NCBI RefSeq assembly: GCF_019049325.1
Contig: NZ_JAGMUO010000033.1
Location: 1 to 62,634, forward strand
Direction of reading: 5' to 3'
Length of the DNA: 62,634 nucleotides
Source of the DNA: Streptomyces sp. AC512_CC834
Lineage (GTDB): Bacteria; Actinomycetota; Actinomycetes; Streptomycetales; Streptomycetaceae
In this document: one piece after another, positions 9,489 through 22,106 of the stretch
How positions within the stretch are numbered: the stretch's first letter is position 1
Layout of the letters: every line of letters starts with the position of its first letter
The notes under the pieces: model-generated
What the model was told of the DNA's origin: nothing
Seen by the model: the letters and a program-made list of their open reading frames with translations, nothing else
Databases searched by the model: none
Position numbers and translations under genes: made by a program

Positions 9489-9812
9489 TCAGTTGCCGGT
9501 GCTGCCGAACTCGCGCTCCAGGGAGGCGATCTGGTTGGACCCGAGACCGCGCACGCGGCGGCTCTCGGAGATGCCCAGTCGCTCCATGATCTGCTTGGCG
9601 CGGACTTTGCCCACGCCCGGCAGGGACTCGAGGAGGGCGGAGACCTTCATCTTGCCGATGACGTCGTTCTCCTGACCCTGCTTGATGACCTCGTGGAGGG
9701 AGGCGCCGGAGTGCTTGAGTCGATTCTTGACCTCGGCCCGCTCCCGGCGAGCCGCGGCGGCCTTTTCGAGCGCGGCTGCGCGCTGTTCAGGGGTAAGGGG
9801 CGGAAGAGCCAC
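9489..9812 (-). CDS. sihF: Streptomyces integration host factor-like nucleoid protein sIHF
   Basis: A nucleoid-associated DNA-binding protein of 107 residues, as for the characterised S. coelicolor protein. GTG 9812 ([29 protein letters not shown]) is preceded by GAGGTGA. The N-terminal long helix is basic. The helix-two-turn-helix core follows with [22 protein letters not shown], where GVGKVRA is the backbone-contacting H2TH loop, and [11 protein letters not shown] after it. It is upstream of gmk on the same strand. In Streptomyces the protein affects development and antibiotic production (established for S. coelicolor). Confidence 0.95.
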   Translation of the reverse strand: MALPPLTPEQRAAALEKAAAARRERAEVKNRLKHSGASLHEVIKQGQENDVIGKMKVSALLESLPGVGKVRAKQIMERLGISESRRVRGLGSNQIASLEREFGSTGN

Positions 9813-10035
9813 GCCTACGTCACCTCGGATGTCGAACTGTCGGATACGGACCGGTGAGGAACCTAGTCGCCCCACACCTGGTGAGCCACGAGCAACACGC
9901 TTGCCCGTTGACTCTCGACGGAGACTAGCGGTCAACTCCGCCAGAGTCAGCGAGAACAGCGGAAAAGTCCTGGTCAGCCTCCGTCAGGCCGTACATTTAG
10001 GACATATCGCCTCTGATTTGAGGATGTATCCAGGG

Positions 10036-10890
10036 TCAGGACGCCGTGACCGCGGTCCGGACCTCCTCCGCGAAACGGTCCGCGGCCGTCCGCAACGCCA
10101 CCACATCGGGCCCGTGACGAAGGACACCCCGGCTGACGTTGGGGACGACGTTGCGCACCGCGGCGCCGAAGACCCGCGGCAGATCCGCGGGGGTGGCTCC
10201 CTGCGCGCCGATGCCCGGCGCCAGGAGCGGCCCGTTGATGTTCAGGTCGTACGACGACAGGTCGCCGAGGGTGGCGCCGACGACCGCGCCGAAGGAGCCG
10301 AGAGGCTCCTCCCCCGCGTTCTCGGCGGCCAGGCGGGCCAGCATCGTCGCCGCGACGCCGCGCCCGTCGGCCCCGACCGCGTGCTGGACCTCGCCGCCCT
10401 CCGGATTGGAGGTCAGCGCCAGCACGAACAGGCCCGCGCCGCTCTCGCGGGCCATGTCGACGGCCGGCTTCAGGGAGCCGTAGCCGAGGTACGGCGAGAC
10501 CGTCAGCGCGTCCGAGAACAGCGGGGCGCCCTTGCGCAGGAAGGCCTCGGCGTACGCGGCCATGGTCGAGCCGATGTCGCCGCGCTTGGCGTCCATGACG
10601 ACCAGCGCGCCGGCCGCCCGCGCCTCCTCGACCGACTTCTCCAGGACGGCGACGCCGCCCGAGCCGAACCGTTCGAAGAAGGCGCTCTGCGGCTTGAGCA
10701 CGGCGACCCGGTCGGCCACCGCCTCGACGACGGTGCGGCTGAAGCGCTCCAGACCGGCCACGTCGTCGTTCAGGCCCCACTGCGCGAGCAGGGAGGCGTG
10801 CGGGTCGATGCCGACGCACAGCGGGCCGCGTTCGTCCATCGCGCGGCGCAGCCGGGCGCCGAAGGGTTCGAGTACCGTCATGTGGGTCAC
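10036..10890 (-). CDS. pyrF: Orotidine 5'-phosphate decarboxylase
   Basis: Last step of UMP synthesis. 284 residues from GTG 10890, which overlaps the pyrD stop by 4 nt (GTGA); ATG 10881 is an alternative 3 codons later. The catalytic [10 protein letters not shown] (Asp-Lys-Asp array) is intact and [14 protein letters not shown] marks the substrate-binding N-terminus. This is the long subtype of OMP decarboxylase usual in actinobacteria. It is the last gene of the pyr operon before sIHF. Confidence 0.95.
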   Translation of the reverse strand: MTHMTVLEPFGARLRRAMDERGPLCVGIDPHASLLAQWGLNDDVAGLERFSRTVVEAVADRVAVLKPQSAFFERFGSGGVAVLEKSVEEARAAGALVVMDAKRGDIGSTMAAYAEAFLRKGAPLFSDALTVSPYLGYGSLKPAVDMARESGAGLFVLALTSNPEGGEVQHAVGADGRGVAATMLARLAAENAGEEPLGSFGAVVGATLGDLSSYDLNINGPLLAPGIGAQGATPADLPRVFGAAVRNVVPNVSRGVLRHGPDVVALRTAADRFAEEVRTAVTAS

Positions 10891-11993
10891 CGGGGCTTTC
10901 TCATGTCGGCGCCGACCGCGTCGGCGAGGGTGGCGTACGGGCTCTGCCGCAGGCGTGCGGCGAGCCCCTTGTGCATGGCACGGCCCCAGAAGGGCCCCTC
11001 GTAGATGAACGCGCTGTAGCCCTGGACCAGCGTGGCGCCGGCCAGGATGCGCTCCCAGGCGTCCTCGGCGGTCTCGACGCCGCCGACGCCCACCAGGGTG
11101 ATCCGGTCGCCCACGCGCGCGTACAGGCGGCGCAGCACCTCCAGGGAGCGTTCCCTGAGCGGGGCACCGGACAGGCCGCCGGTCTCCCGGACGAGGACGG
11201 GCGAGGAGGTCAGGCCGAGCCCCTCGCGCGCGATGGTGGTGTTGGTGGCGATGATCCCGTCCAGGCCCAGCTCCACGGCCAGGTCGGCGACCGCGTCCAC
11301 GTCCTCGTCGGCGAGGTCCGGTGCGATCTTGACCAGGAGGGGGACGCGTCGTGCGGGGACCGCGCGGTCGGCGGCCTCGCGGACGGCGCTCAGGAGCGGG
11401 CGCAGCGCCTCGGTCGCCTGGAGGTTGCGCAGGCCGGGCGTGTTCGGGGAGGAGACGTTGACGACCAGGTAGTCGGCGTGCGGGGCCAGCCGTTCGGCGG
11501 ACTTCACGTAGTCGCCGACGGCCTCCTCCTCCGGGACGACCTTCGTCTTGCCGATGTTGACGCCGACGACGGTCCTGAAGGCGGGCGTGCGGGAGGCCAG
11601 GCGGGCGGCGACGGCGAGCGAGCCGTCGTTGTTGAAGCCCATGCGGTTGATCAGCGCCCGGTCGCCCACCAGCCGGAACAGCCGCTTCTTGGGGTTGCCG
11701 GGCTGCGGCTCCCCCGTCACGGTGCCGATCTCGACGTGGTCGAAGCCGAGCATCGCCATGCCGTCGATCGCGACCGCGTTCTTGTCGAAGCCGGCGGCGA
11801 GCCCGAAGGGCCCGTGCATGCGCAGGCCCAGGGCCTCGGTGCGCAGTTCCTTGTGGCGGGGCGCGAGCGCGGCGGCGACGAAGGTGCGCAGCACGGGGAC
11901 GCGGGCGGCGAGGCGGATCCAGCGGAAGGCGAGGTGGTGTGCGCCCTCCGGGTCCATGCGCTTGAAGACGAGAGAGAAGAAGATCTTGTACAT
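10887..11993 (-). CDS. pyrD: Quinone-dependent dihydroorotate dehydrogenase
   Basis: Oxidises dihydroorotate to orotate at the membrane with quinone. 368 residues from ATG 11993, with GAGGA a few bases upstream. [27 protein letters not shown] is the amphipathic class-2 N-terminus. FMN and active-site motifs [27 protein letters not shown] and [12 protein letters not shown] are present. The frame is open upstream to ATG 12041 through a 9-bp tandem repeat that supplies four further in-frame ATG codons, so translation could begin earlier. A hairpin separates it from carB. Confidence 0.94.
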   Translation of the reverse strand: MYKIFFSLVFKRMDPEGAHHLAFRWIRLAARVPVLRTFVAAALAPRHKELRTEALGLRMHGPFGLAAGFDKNAVAIDGMAMLGFDHVEIGTVTGEPQPGNPKKRLFRLVGDRALINRMGFNNDGSLAVAARLASRTPAFRTVVGVNIGKTKVVPEEEAVGDYVKSAERLAPHADYLVVNVSSPNTPGLRNLQATEALRPLLSAVREAADRAVPARRVPLLVKIAPDLADEDVDAVADLAVELGLDGIIATNTTIAREGLGLTSSPVLVRETGGLSGAPLRERSLEVLRRLYARVGDRITLVGVGGVETAEDAWERILAGATLVQGYSAFIYEGPFWGRAMHKGLAARLRQSPYATLADAVGADMRKPR

Positions 11994-12011
11994 GGTGTCC
12001 TCGTGAAGCCT

Positions 12012-12047
12012 CATGAAGGGCATGAAGAGCATGAAGGGCATGAAGAG
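12012..12047. repeat. 9-bp tandem repeat (CATGAAGRG x4) before pyrD
   Basis: Four units of CATGAAGGG/CATGAAGAG alternate, with a degenerate fifth (CGTGAAGCC, 12002-12010). Read on the minus strand they give repeated ATG-CCC/CTC-TTC codons in frame with pyrD, placing ATGs at 12041, 12032, 12023 and 12014. The unit is a multiple of 3, so copy-number change would keep the frame. Confidence 0.85.
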
Positions 12048-12072
12048 GGGGACACCGTTTCCGGTGTCCCCC
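12047..12072 (-). terminator. Hairpin between carB and pyrD (possible attenuator)
   Basis: GGGGGACACCG (12047-12057) and CGGTGTCCCCC (12062-12072) form a perfect 11-bp stem with a TTTC loop (read on the plus strand), 10 nt after the carB stop. It sits inside the operon, so it may set the ratio of carB to pyrD message or protect the 3' end rather than fully terminate. Confidence 0.6.
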
Positions 12073-12081
12073 CAGGGGCTG

Positions 12082-15382
<3,301 letters not shown>

Positions 15383-15390
<8 letters not shown>

Positions 15391-16525
15391 GCTGGCCCTC
15401 CATGAGGTTCACGAAGCGGTCGAACAGGTAGGCGGCGTCGTGCGGGCCGGCTGCCGCTTCGGGGTGGTACTGGACGCTGAAGGCCGGCCGGTCGAGGAGC
15501 TGGAGCCCCTCCACCACGTTGTCGTTGAGGCAGACGTGGGAGACCGTGGCACGGCCGTAGGGGGTGTCGGAGACCTGGTCGAGCGGGGCGTCGACGGCGA
15601 AGCCGTGGTTGTGCGCGGTGACCTCGACCTTGCCGGTCGTACGGTCCTGCACGGGCTGGTTGATGCCGCGGTGGCCGTACTTCAGCTTGAAGGTGCCGAA
15701 GCCGAGGGCGCGGCCCAGGATCTGGTTGCCGAAGCAGATGCCGAAGAGCGGGGTGCCGCGCTCCAGGACGCCCCGCATCACGGCGACCGGGTGGTCGGCG
15801 GTGGACGGGTCGCCGGGGCCGTTGGAGAAGAACACGCCGTCCGGGTTGACGGCGTAGACGTCCTCGACGGTGGCCGTGGCGGGCAGGACGTGCACCTCGA
15901 TGCCGCGCTCGGCCATGCGGTGCGGGGTCATGCCCTTGATGCCGAGGTCCACGGCGGCGACGGTGTACTTCTTCTCGCCGACCGCCGGGACGACGTACGC
16001 CTCGGTGGTGGCGACCTCGGCGGAGAGGTCGGCGCCGCTCATCTCGGGGGCCTGGCGGACCTCGGCGAGCATGGTGCCCTCGTCGGGCAGCGCGTTGCCG
16101 GAGAAGACGCCGACGCGCATGGCGCCGCGCTCGCGCAGGTGGCGGGTGAGGGCGCGGGTGTCGATGCCGCTGATGCCGACGACGCCCTGGGCGGCCAGCT
16201 CCTGGTCGAGCGAGCGCGTGGAGCGCCAGTTGGAGGGCACGCGCGCGGGGTCGCGCACGACGTAGCCGGAGACCCAGATCTTCCTGGACTCCATGTCCTC
16301 GTCGTTGACGCCCGTGTTGCCGATGTGCGGGGCGGTCATGACGACGACCTGGCGGTGGTACGACGGGTCGGTGAGGGTCTCCTGGTAGCCGGTCATGCCG
16401 GTGGAGAACACGGCTTCGCCGAAGGTGGCCCCCACGGCCCCGTAGGCACGGCCGCGGAAGATCCGGCCGTCCTCCAGGACGAGTACGGCGGGAGTCCTGT
16501 CAACTCCCCTGGTGGAGGTCGTCAT
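15383..16525 (-). CDS. carA: Carbamoyl-phosphate synthase small (glutaminase) subunit
   Basis: Class I glutamine amidotransferase that feeds ammonia to CarB. 380 residues from ATG 16525 ([25 protein letters not shown]). [15 protein letters not shown] marks the N-terminal domain, [15 protein letters not shown] holds the nucleophilic Cys, and [12 protein letters not shown] holds the His-Glu pair. The start overlaps the stop of the membrane protein gene by 4 nt (ATGA), and the end overlaps carB. Confidence 0.97.
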
Positions 16526-17097
16526 CGTGCGCCTTCCGTTTCCGTCTTGTTGATCATGTCGTTCAGGGTTTCGACCCACTCGTTGTGCTCGGCCGCGTGG
16601 TCGGAGCGGAAGCCGGAGTCGATCAGCTTGTCTCCGTGGGCCCAGGTGACGACCAGCAGGCCGCCCTCGGTGAGGACCTTGCCGGCGATGCCCTTGTCGA
16701 GCCGGGCCTCGCGCAGCGCGGCGACGGGGACGAAGAAGTCGGCCGCGCCGGGGCGCACGACGTCCAGTCCCGCGTCCGTGAGAGTCAGCTCGACCCGGCT
16801 GCGGGTGCCCAGGCCGTGCGCCACGATGCGGTCCAGCCACTGACCGGCGGTGGTGGAGCCGTGGTAGCGGCCGCTCAGTACCAGTTTCGCCGGGCCGGGG
16901 GCGTCCGGCGCGCTGGGCAGCTCGGGGAGGTCGCCCTGGAGGGTGCCGCGCCACTTCCAGCCCTCGCGCATCAGCCAGTACACGAGCGCGACGAACAGGC
17001 CGAGGCCGACGACCCAGCCGACCCGGGCGGCCCAGTCGGTCACTTCCGCCGATTCCTTCTCGGCGGCCAGCAGGATTACCGGTGCTACAGATGTCAC
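16522..17097 (-). CDS. PH-like domain membrane protein embedded in the pyr operon
   Basis: 191 residues from GTG 17097, which overlaps the pyrC stop by 4 nt (GTGA); its own stop overlaps carA by 4 nt (ATGA). One membrane span lies near the N-terminus ([18 protein letters not shown]). A cytoplasmic domain of about 130 residues follows, with a beta-rich pattern ([34 protein letters not shown]) of the type annotated as PH-like. A membrane protein of unknown function sits at the same position (pyrC-X-carA) in mycobacteria, so the tie to pyrimidine synthesis is old. No enzymatic motif is seen. It may anchor or regulate the pathway enzymes. Confidence 0.85.
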   Translation of the reverse strand: MTSVAPVILLAAEKESAEVTDWAARVGWVVGLGLFVALVYWLMREGWKWRGTLQGDLPELPSAPDAPGPAKLVLSGRYHGSTTAGQWLDRIVAHGLGTRSRVELTLTDAGLDVVRPGAADFFVPVAALREARLDKGIAGKVLTEGGLLVVTWAHGDKLIDSGFRSDHAAEHNEWVETLNDMINKTETEGAR

Positions 17098-18380
17098 GTG
17101 AGCTTCCCGTCGACGAGCGTGGCCTTGCCCCGCAGCCACGTGTGCGTCACACGGCCCGGCAGCTCACGACCCTCGTACGGGGTGTTGCGACTGCGCGAGG
17201 CGAAGCCCGCGGGGTCCACCTGGCCACGGTATTCCGTGTCGACGAGGGTGAGGTTGGCGGGCTCACCGGCCGAGACGGGACGGCCGTGTCCGGTGGCCTG
17301 TCCGATCTGCGCGGGCTTGACGGACATCCGGTCGGCGACGCCGGCCCAGTCCAGCAGGCCCGTGTCCACCATGGTCTCCTGCACCACCGACAGCGCGGTC
17401 TCCAGGCCCACCATCCCCATGGCGGCGGCGGCCCACTCGCAGTCCTTGTCCTCGTGCGGGTGCGGGGCGTGGTCGGTGGCGACGATGTCGATGGTGCCGT
17501 CGGCGAGCGCCTCGCGCAGGGCCAGCACGTCACGCTCGGTGCGCAGCGGCGGGTTGACCTTGTAGACCGGGTCGTACGACCGGACCAGCTCGTCGGTGAG
17601 GAGCAGGTGGTGCGGGGTGACCTCGGCGGTGACGTCGATGCCGCGGGACTTGGCCCAGCGGACGATCTCGACGGACCCGGCGGTCGACAGGTGGCAGATG
17701 TGGACGCGGGAGCCGACGTGCTCGGCGAGCAGCACGTCCCGCGCGATGACCGACTCCTCGGCGACGGCGGGCCAGCCGCCCAGGCCCAGCTCGGCGGAGA
17801 CGACGCCCTCGTTCATCTGGGCGCCCTCGGTGAGCCGGGGCTCCTGGGCGTGCTGGGCGACGACGCCGCCGAAGGCCTTCACGTACTCCAGGGCGCGGCG
17901 CATGATCACGGCGTCGTGGACGCACTTGCCGTCGTCGGAGAAGACGGTGACGCCGGCCGCGGACTCGTGCATGGCACCCAGCTCGGCGAGTTTGGCGCCC
18001 TCCAGGCCGACGGTGACGGCGCCGATGGGCTGCACGTCGCAGTAGCCGGACTCCTGGCCGAGCCGCCAGACCTGCTCGACGACGCCGGCGGTGTCGGCGA
18101 CCGGGAAGGTGTTGGCCATGGCGAAGACGTTGGTGTAGCCGCCGCTCGCCGCGGCGCGGGTGCCGGTGAGGACGGTCTCGGAGTCCTCGCGGCCGGGCTC
18201 GCGCAGATGGGTGTGCAGGTCGACCAGACCGGGCAGCAGCACCTTGCCGTCGGCCTCCACGACCTCCGCGCCCTCGGCGGACAGGTCCCGGCCGACCGCC
18301 TCGATGACGGTGCCGTCGATCAGCACGTCCTGCGGCTCGCCGCCGAGCACCTTCGCACCGCGGATCAGGATCTTGCTCAT
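17094..18380 (-). CDS. pyrC: Dihydroorotase
   Basis: Cyclises carbamoyl aspartate to dihydroorotate. A 428-residue class I enzyme of the amidohydrolase superfamily. Metal ligands are seen in [14 protein letters not shown], in HICHLST, in [12 protein letters not shown] and in [17 protein letters not shown] start 5 nt after pyrB. All residues expected for an active dihydroorotase appear present, unlike the inactive PyrC partners known elsewhere. Confidence 0.97.
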   Translation of the reverse strand: MSKILIRGAKVLGGEPQDVLIDGTVIEAVGRDLSAEGAEVVEADGKVLLPGLVDLHTHLREPGREDSETVLTGTRAAASGGYTNVFAMANTFPVADTAGVVEQVWRLGQESGYCDVQPIGAVTVGLEGAKLAELGAMHESAAGVTVFSDDGKCVHDAVIMRRALEYVKAFGGVVAQHAQEPRLTEGAQMNEGVVSAELGLGGWPAVAEESVIARDVLLAEHVGSRVHICHLSTAGSVEIVRWAKSRGIDVTAEVTPHHLLLTDELVRSYDPVYKVNPPLRTERDVLALREALADGTIDIVATDHAPHPHEDKDCEWAAAAMGMVGLETALSVVQETMVDTGLLDWAGVADRMSVKPAQIGQATGHGRPVSAGEPANLTLVDTEYRGQVDPAGFASRSRNTPYEGRELPGRVTHTWLRGKATLVDGKLT

Positions 18381-18385
18381 CTGTC

Positions 18386-19366
18386 TTACTTCTCCTCGGT
18401 GGGGCGGGCGTGGGTCACGGCGGGTTCGTTGCCGCCGAGCAGCAGGTACAGGACGGCCATCCGGATGGAGACGCCGTTGGTGACCTGCTCGACGACGGTG
18501 CAGCGGTCGGAGTCGGCGACGTCGGCGGTGATCTCCATGCCCCGGACCATCGGTCCTGGGTGCATCACGATCGCGTGGTCGGGCATCTTCGCCATGCGGT
18601 CGCCGTCGAGGCCGTAGCGGCGGGAGTACTCGCGCTCGGTCGGGAAGAACGCGGCGTTCATGCGCTCGCGCTGCACGCGCAGCAGCATCACCGCGTCGGA
18701 CTTGGGAAGCGTGGAGTCGAGGTCGTAGGAGACCTCGCAGGGCCAGGTCTCGACGCCGACCGGCAGCAGGGTGGGCGGGGCGACGAGGGTGACCTCGGCG
18801 CCGAGGGTGTGCAGCAGGTCGACGTTGGAGCGGGCGACCCTGCTGTGCAGGATGTCGCCGACCAGGGTGATCCGGCGGCCGTCCAGGTCCTTGCCCAGGC
18901 CGGCGTCGCGGCCGACCAGGCGGCGGCGCATGGTGAAGGCGTCGAGCAGGGCCTGGGTGGGGTGCTGGTGCGTGCCGTCCCCCGCGTTGACCACGGCCGC
19001 GTCGATCCAGCCCGAGGTGGCCAGGCGGTACGGGGCGCCGGAGGCGCTGTGCCGGATGACGACGGCGTCGACGCCCATGGCCTCCAGGGTCTGGGCGGTG
19101 TCCTTGAGGGACTCGCCCTTGGAGACGCTGGAGCCCTTGGCGGTGAAGTTGATGACGTCCGCGGACAGGCGCTTCTCGGCGGCCTCGAAGGAGATCCTGG
19201 TCCGGGTGGAGTCCTCGAAGAAGAGGTTGACGACGGTACGGCCGCGCAGGGTCGGCAGTTTCTTGATCGGCCGGTCCGCGACCCGGGCCATCTCCTCGGC
19301 GGTGTCGAGGATCAGGACGGCGTCGTCGCGGGTGAGGTCGGCGGCCGAGATGAGATGACGCTGCAT
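18386..19366 (-). CDS. pyrB: Aspartate carbamoyltransferase catalytic subunit
   Basis: First committed pyrimidine step: carbamoyl phosphate plus aspartate. 326 residues with the carbamoyl-phosphate motif [26 protein letters not shown], and [12 protein letters not shown]. No pyrI regulatory subunit is present; control probably comes from PyrR. It lies 123 nt downstream of pyrR and 5 nt before pyrC. Confidence 0.97.
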   Translation of the reverse strand: MQRHLISAADLTRDDAVLILDTAEEMARVADRPIKKLPTLRGRTVVNLFFEDSTRTRISFEAAEKRLSADVINFTAKGSSVSKGESLKDTAQTLEAMGVDAVVIRHSASGAPYRLATSGWIDAAVVNAGDGTHQHPTQALLDAFTMRRRLVGRDAGLGKDLDGRRITLVGDILHSRVARSNVDLLHTLGAEVTLVAPPTLLPVGVETWPCEVSYDLDSTLPKSDAVMLLRVQRERMNAAFFPTEREYSRRYGLDGDRMAKMPDHAIVMHPGPMVRGMEITADVADSDRCTVVEQVTNGVSIRMAVLYLLLGGNEPAVTHARPTEEK

Positions 19367-19489
19367 CTGTCAGGCTCCGTAAGGCGATTCAAGCGGAAGA
19401 GCGGGATAATTCGGGCGGCCGGGCGTGCGGGCGCACCGAGCGGGCGCACCGGGCAGGCGTACGGCACTGCTGGACGCGTACGCGGGGTG

Positions 19490-20140
<651 letters not shown>

Positions 20141-20302
20141 TCTTAAAGGACGTCTAATATGCGCCACCTACGGTAGCAGGCCCACAGCACCGGCCTTCAC
20201 GGCCCCCTGACACTCCCCCGTCACTCTTCTGCCGCACCCGCGTCACCCGCCCGGAGTAATGGATGGCGGATACCACGGAAGAGTCGGTGCGGACCATTCG
20301 GC

Positions 20303-20332
20303 TTGACGCAGCAGAGTAACGCTGCGTAACCT
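20303..20332 (+). promoter_or_regulatory. bldD promoter
   Basis: TTGACG (20303-20308), an 18-nt spacer and TAACCT (20327-20332) fit a HrdB-type promoter and put the transcript start near 20339, about 60 nt before the bldD ATG. Both BldD boxes cover the -10 and start-site region. Confidence 0.65.
20316..20330 (+). promoter_or_regulatory. BldD box 1 (perfect palindrome)
   Basis: GTAACGCTGCGTAAC fits the BldD consensus nTnACnCwGnGTnAn at every fixed position. It overlaps the spacer and -10 of the bldD promoter, consistent with the known autorepression of bldD by BldD-(c-di-GMP). Confidence 0.8.
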
Positions 20333-20345
20333 CACAGTGAGTTAC
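20331..20345 (+). promoter_or_regulatory. BldD box 2 (one mismatch), directly abutting box 1
   Basis: CTCACAGTGAGTTAC fits 8 of 9 fixed positions of nTnACnCwGnGTnAn (G instead of C at position 7). It covers the predicted transcription start. With box 1 it forms a 30-bp array of two adjoining sites. Confidence 0.6.
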
Positions 20346-20401
20346 CAGCCGCGCGGCCGACAACACAGCCTGCCGCGTCGACACCTTGTCCGGGGAGCCA
20401 T

Positions 20402-20905
20402 ATGTCCAGCGAATACGCCAAACAGCTCGGGGCCAAGCTCCGGGCCATCCGCACCCAGCAGGGCCTTTCCCTCCACGGTGTCGAGGAGAAGTCCCAGGGC
20501 CGCTGGAAGGCCGTCGTGGTCGGTTCGTACGAGCGCGGCGACCGTGCCGTGACCGTGCAGCGCCTCGCCGAGCTGGCGGACTTCTACGGCGTTCCCGTGC
20601 AGGAGCTGCTGCCGGGCACCACTCCTGGCGGTGCCGCCGAGCCGCCGCCGAAGCTGGTCCTGGACCTGGAGCGGCTGGCCACCGTGCCGGCCGAGAAGGC
20701 GGGCCCGCTCCAGCGGTACGCGGCCACGATCCAGTCGCAGCGCGGCGACTACAACGGCAAGGTGCTCTCGATCCGCCAGGACGACCTGCGCACCCTCGCC
20801 GTCATCTACGACCAGTCGCCCTCGGTCCTCACCGAACAGCTCATCAGTTGGGGTGTCCTGGACGCGGACGCGCGCCGCGCGGTGGCGTCCCACGAGGAGC
20901 TCTGA
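20402..20905 (+). CDS. bldD: Developmental master regulator BldD
   Basis: A 167-residue repressor of sporulation genes during vegetative growth, activated as a dimer by tetrameric c-di-GMP. The N-terminal Xre-type HTH spans residues about 8-66 (LGAKLRAIRTQQGLSLHGVEEKS, VVGSYERGDRAVTVQRLAELADFYGV). A Pro-rich linker follows. The C-terminal domain keeps the c-di-GMP signature RGD-8aa-RQDD (RGDYNGKVLSIRQDD). ATG follows GGGGAG. Two BldD boxes overlie its promoter, and a large terminator separates it from nusB. Confidence 0.98.
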   Translation: MSSEYAKQLGAKLRAIRTQQGLSLHGVEEKSQGRWKAVVVGSYERGDRAVTVQRLAELADFYGVPVQELLPGTTPGGAAEPPPKLVLDLERLATVPAEKAGPLQRYAATIQSQRGDYNGKVLSIRQDDLRTLAVIYDQSPSVLTEQLISWGVLDADARRAVASHEEL

Positions 20906-20940
20906 GCCACAGCCGCCTCAGCAGACCTCAGCAGAAACGT

Positions 20941-20990
20941 GCCGCCGGGGTGGCCGGAACCGTTCGTACGGTTCCGGCCACCCCGGCGGC
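20941..20990. terminator. Bidirectional terminator between bldD and nusB
   Basis: A perfect 23-bp stem (20941-20963 with 20968-20990) and a TCGT tetraloop, the longest perfect hairpin seen in the window. It lies between convergent stop codons and has no U-tract. Confidence 0.9.
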
Positions 20991-21051
20991 CTTATGACGT
21001 CCGCACCCCCACGACGCCGCGTCCCCCGCGTCCCCCGCAAGACCCGCGGAG

Positions 21052-21480
21052 CTACTCGCGGCGCAGCGAGGGCTTCAGGTCCTTCAGCCGGCCGAGCAGG
21101 CCGTTGACGAACGCGGGCGACTCGTCCGTGGAGAACTCCTTCGCCAACTGCACCATCTCGTCCAGGACGACGGCGTCCGGGGTCGCGTCGACCCAGACCA
21201 GCTCGTACGCGCCCAGGCGCAGGATGTTGCGGTCGACGACCGGCATCCGGTCGAGCGTCCAGCCGACCGAGTACTGGGCGATCAGCTCGTCGATGCGCTC
21301 GGCGCGCGCCGCGTAGCCCTCGACCAGCTCCATCGTGTACTCGCTCACGGGCGGCTGCCGGGTGTCGGCCCGGGAGTGCCGGACCCAGTCGGCGAGCACC
21401 GTCAGGACGTCGGCGCCGCGCTGGTCGCCCTCGAAGAGGATCTGGAAGGCGCGCTTGCGGGCCGTGTTGCGAGCAGCCAC
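21052..21480 (-). CDS. nusB: Transcription antitermination factor NusB
   Basis: A 142-residue RNA-binding partner of NusE (S10) in rRNA antitermination. The all-helical NusB signature includes ARKRAFQILFEGDQRG at the N-terminus and VVDRNILRLGAYELVW with EMVQLAKEFSTDESPAFVNGLLGRL. GTG start 2 nt after the efp stop. The efp-nusB pair is widely conserved. Confidence 0.96.
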   Translation of the reverse strand: MAARNTARKRAFQILFEGDQRGADVLTVLADWVRHSRADTRQPPVSEYTMELVEGYAARAERIDELIAQYSVGWTLDRMPVVDRNILRLGAYELVWVDATPDAVVLDEMVQLAKEFSTDESPAFVNGLLGRLKDLKPSLRRE

Positions 21481-21482
21481 GG

Positions 21483-22049
21483 TTAGCTGTTCACCCGGCC
21501 GAGGTAGTCGCTGGAGCGGGTGTCGACCTTGATCTTCTCACCGGTGGTGATGAAGAGCGGGACGCTGATCTGGTGACCGGTCTCCAGCGTGGCGGGCTTG
21601 GTGCCCCCCGTGGAGCGGTCGCCCTGGACGCCCGGCTCGGTCTCCTTGATGACCAGCTCGACGGCGGCGGGCAGCTCGACGAAGAGCACCTCGCCCTCGT
21701 GCTGGGCGACGGTGGCGGTGAAGCCCTCGATCAGGAAGTTGGCGGCGTCGCCGACCGCCTTGCGCTCGACGTGTAGCTGATCGTAGGTCTCCATGTCCAT
21801 GAAGACGAAGTAATCGCCGTCCATGTACGAGAACTGCATGTCACGCTTGTCGACAGTGGCCGTCTCGACCTTGACGCCGGCGTTGAAGGTCTTGTCGACG
21901 ACCTTGCCGGAAAGCACGTTCTTGAGCTTGGTGCGCACGAATGCCGGGCCCTTGCCGGGCTTGACGTGCTGGAACTCGACGACTGACCAGAGCTGGCCGC
22001 CTTCGAGCTTGAGCACCATGCCGTTCTTGAGGTCGTTCGTGGAAGCCAC
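21483..22049 (-). CDS. efp: Translation elongation factor P
   Basis: Relieves ribosome stalling at polyproline stretches. 188 residues, three beta-barrel domains: KOW-like N-terminus ([33 protein letters not shown]), middle OB and C-terminal OB ending [14 protein letters not shown]. The tip of domain I reads PGKGP (residues 31-35, Lys33), the loop of the actinobacterial EF-P group that works without lysine modification; no modification genes are in the window. GTG start. The upstream gene encodes an M24-like protein, 57 nt away. Confidence 0.97.
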   Translation of the reverse strand: MASTNDLKNGMVLKLEGGQLWSVVEFQHVKPGKGPAFVRTKLKNVLSGKVVDKTFNAGVKVETATVDKRDMQFSYMDGDYFVFMDMETYDQLHVERKAVGDAANFLIEGFTATVAQHEGEVLFVELPAAVELVIKETEPGVQGDRSTGGTKPATLETGHQISVPLFITTGEKIKVDTRSSDYLGRVNS

Positions 22050-22106
22050 GGTTGCGGAATCTCCTGGACTGGACTGACGTGGACGACCCCGGCGCGCACG
22101 GCTCGG

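Noticed and set aside
9907..9936. Inverted repeat GTTGAC...GTCAAC upstream of sIHF
   Set aside because: Only 6-bp arms, 18 nt apart, and no convincing -10 at proper distance; too weak to call.
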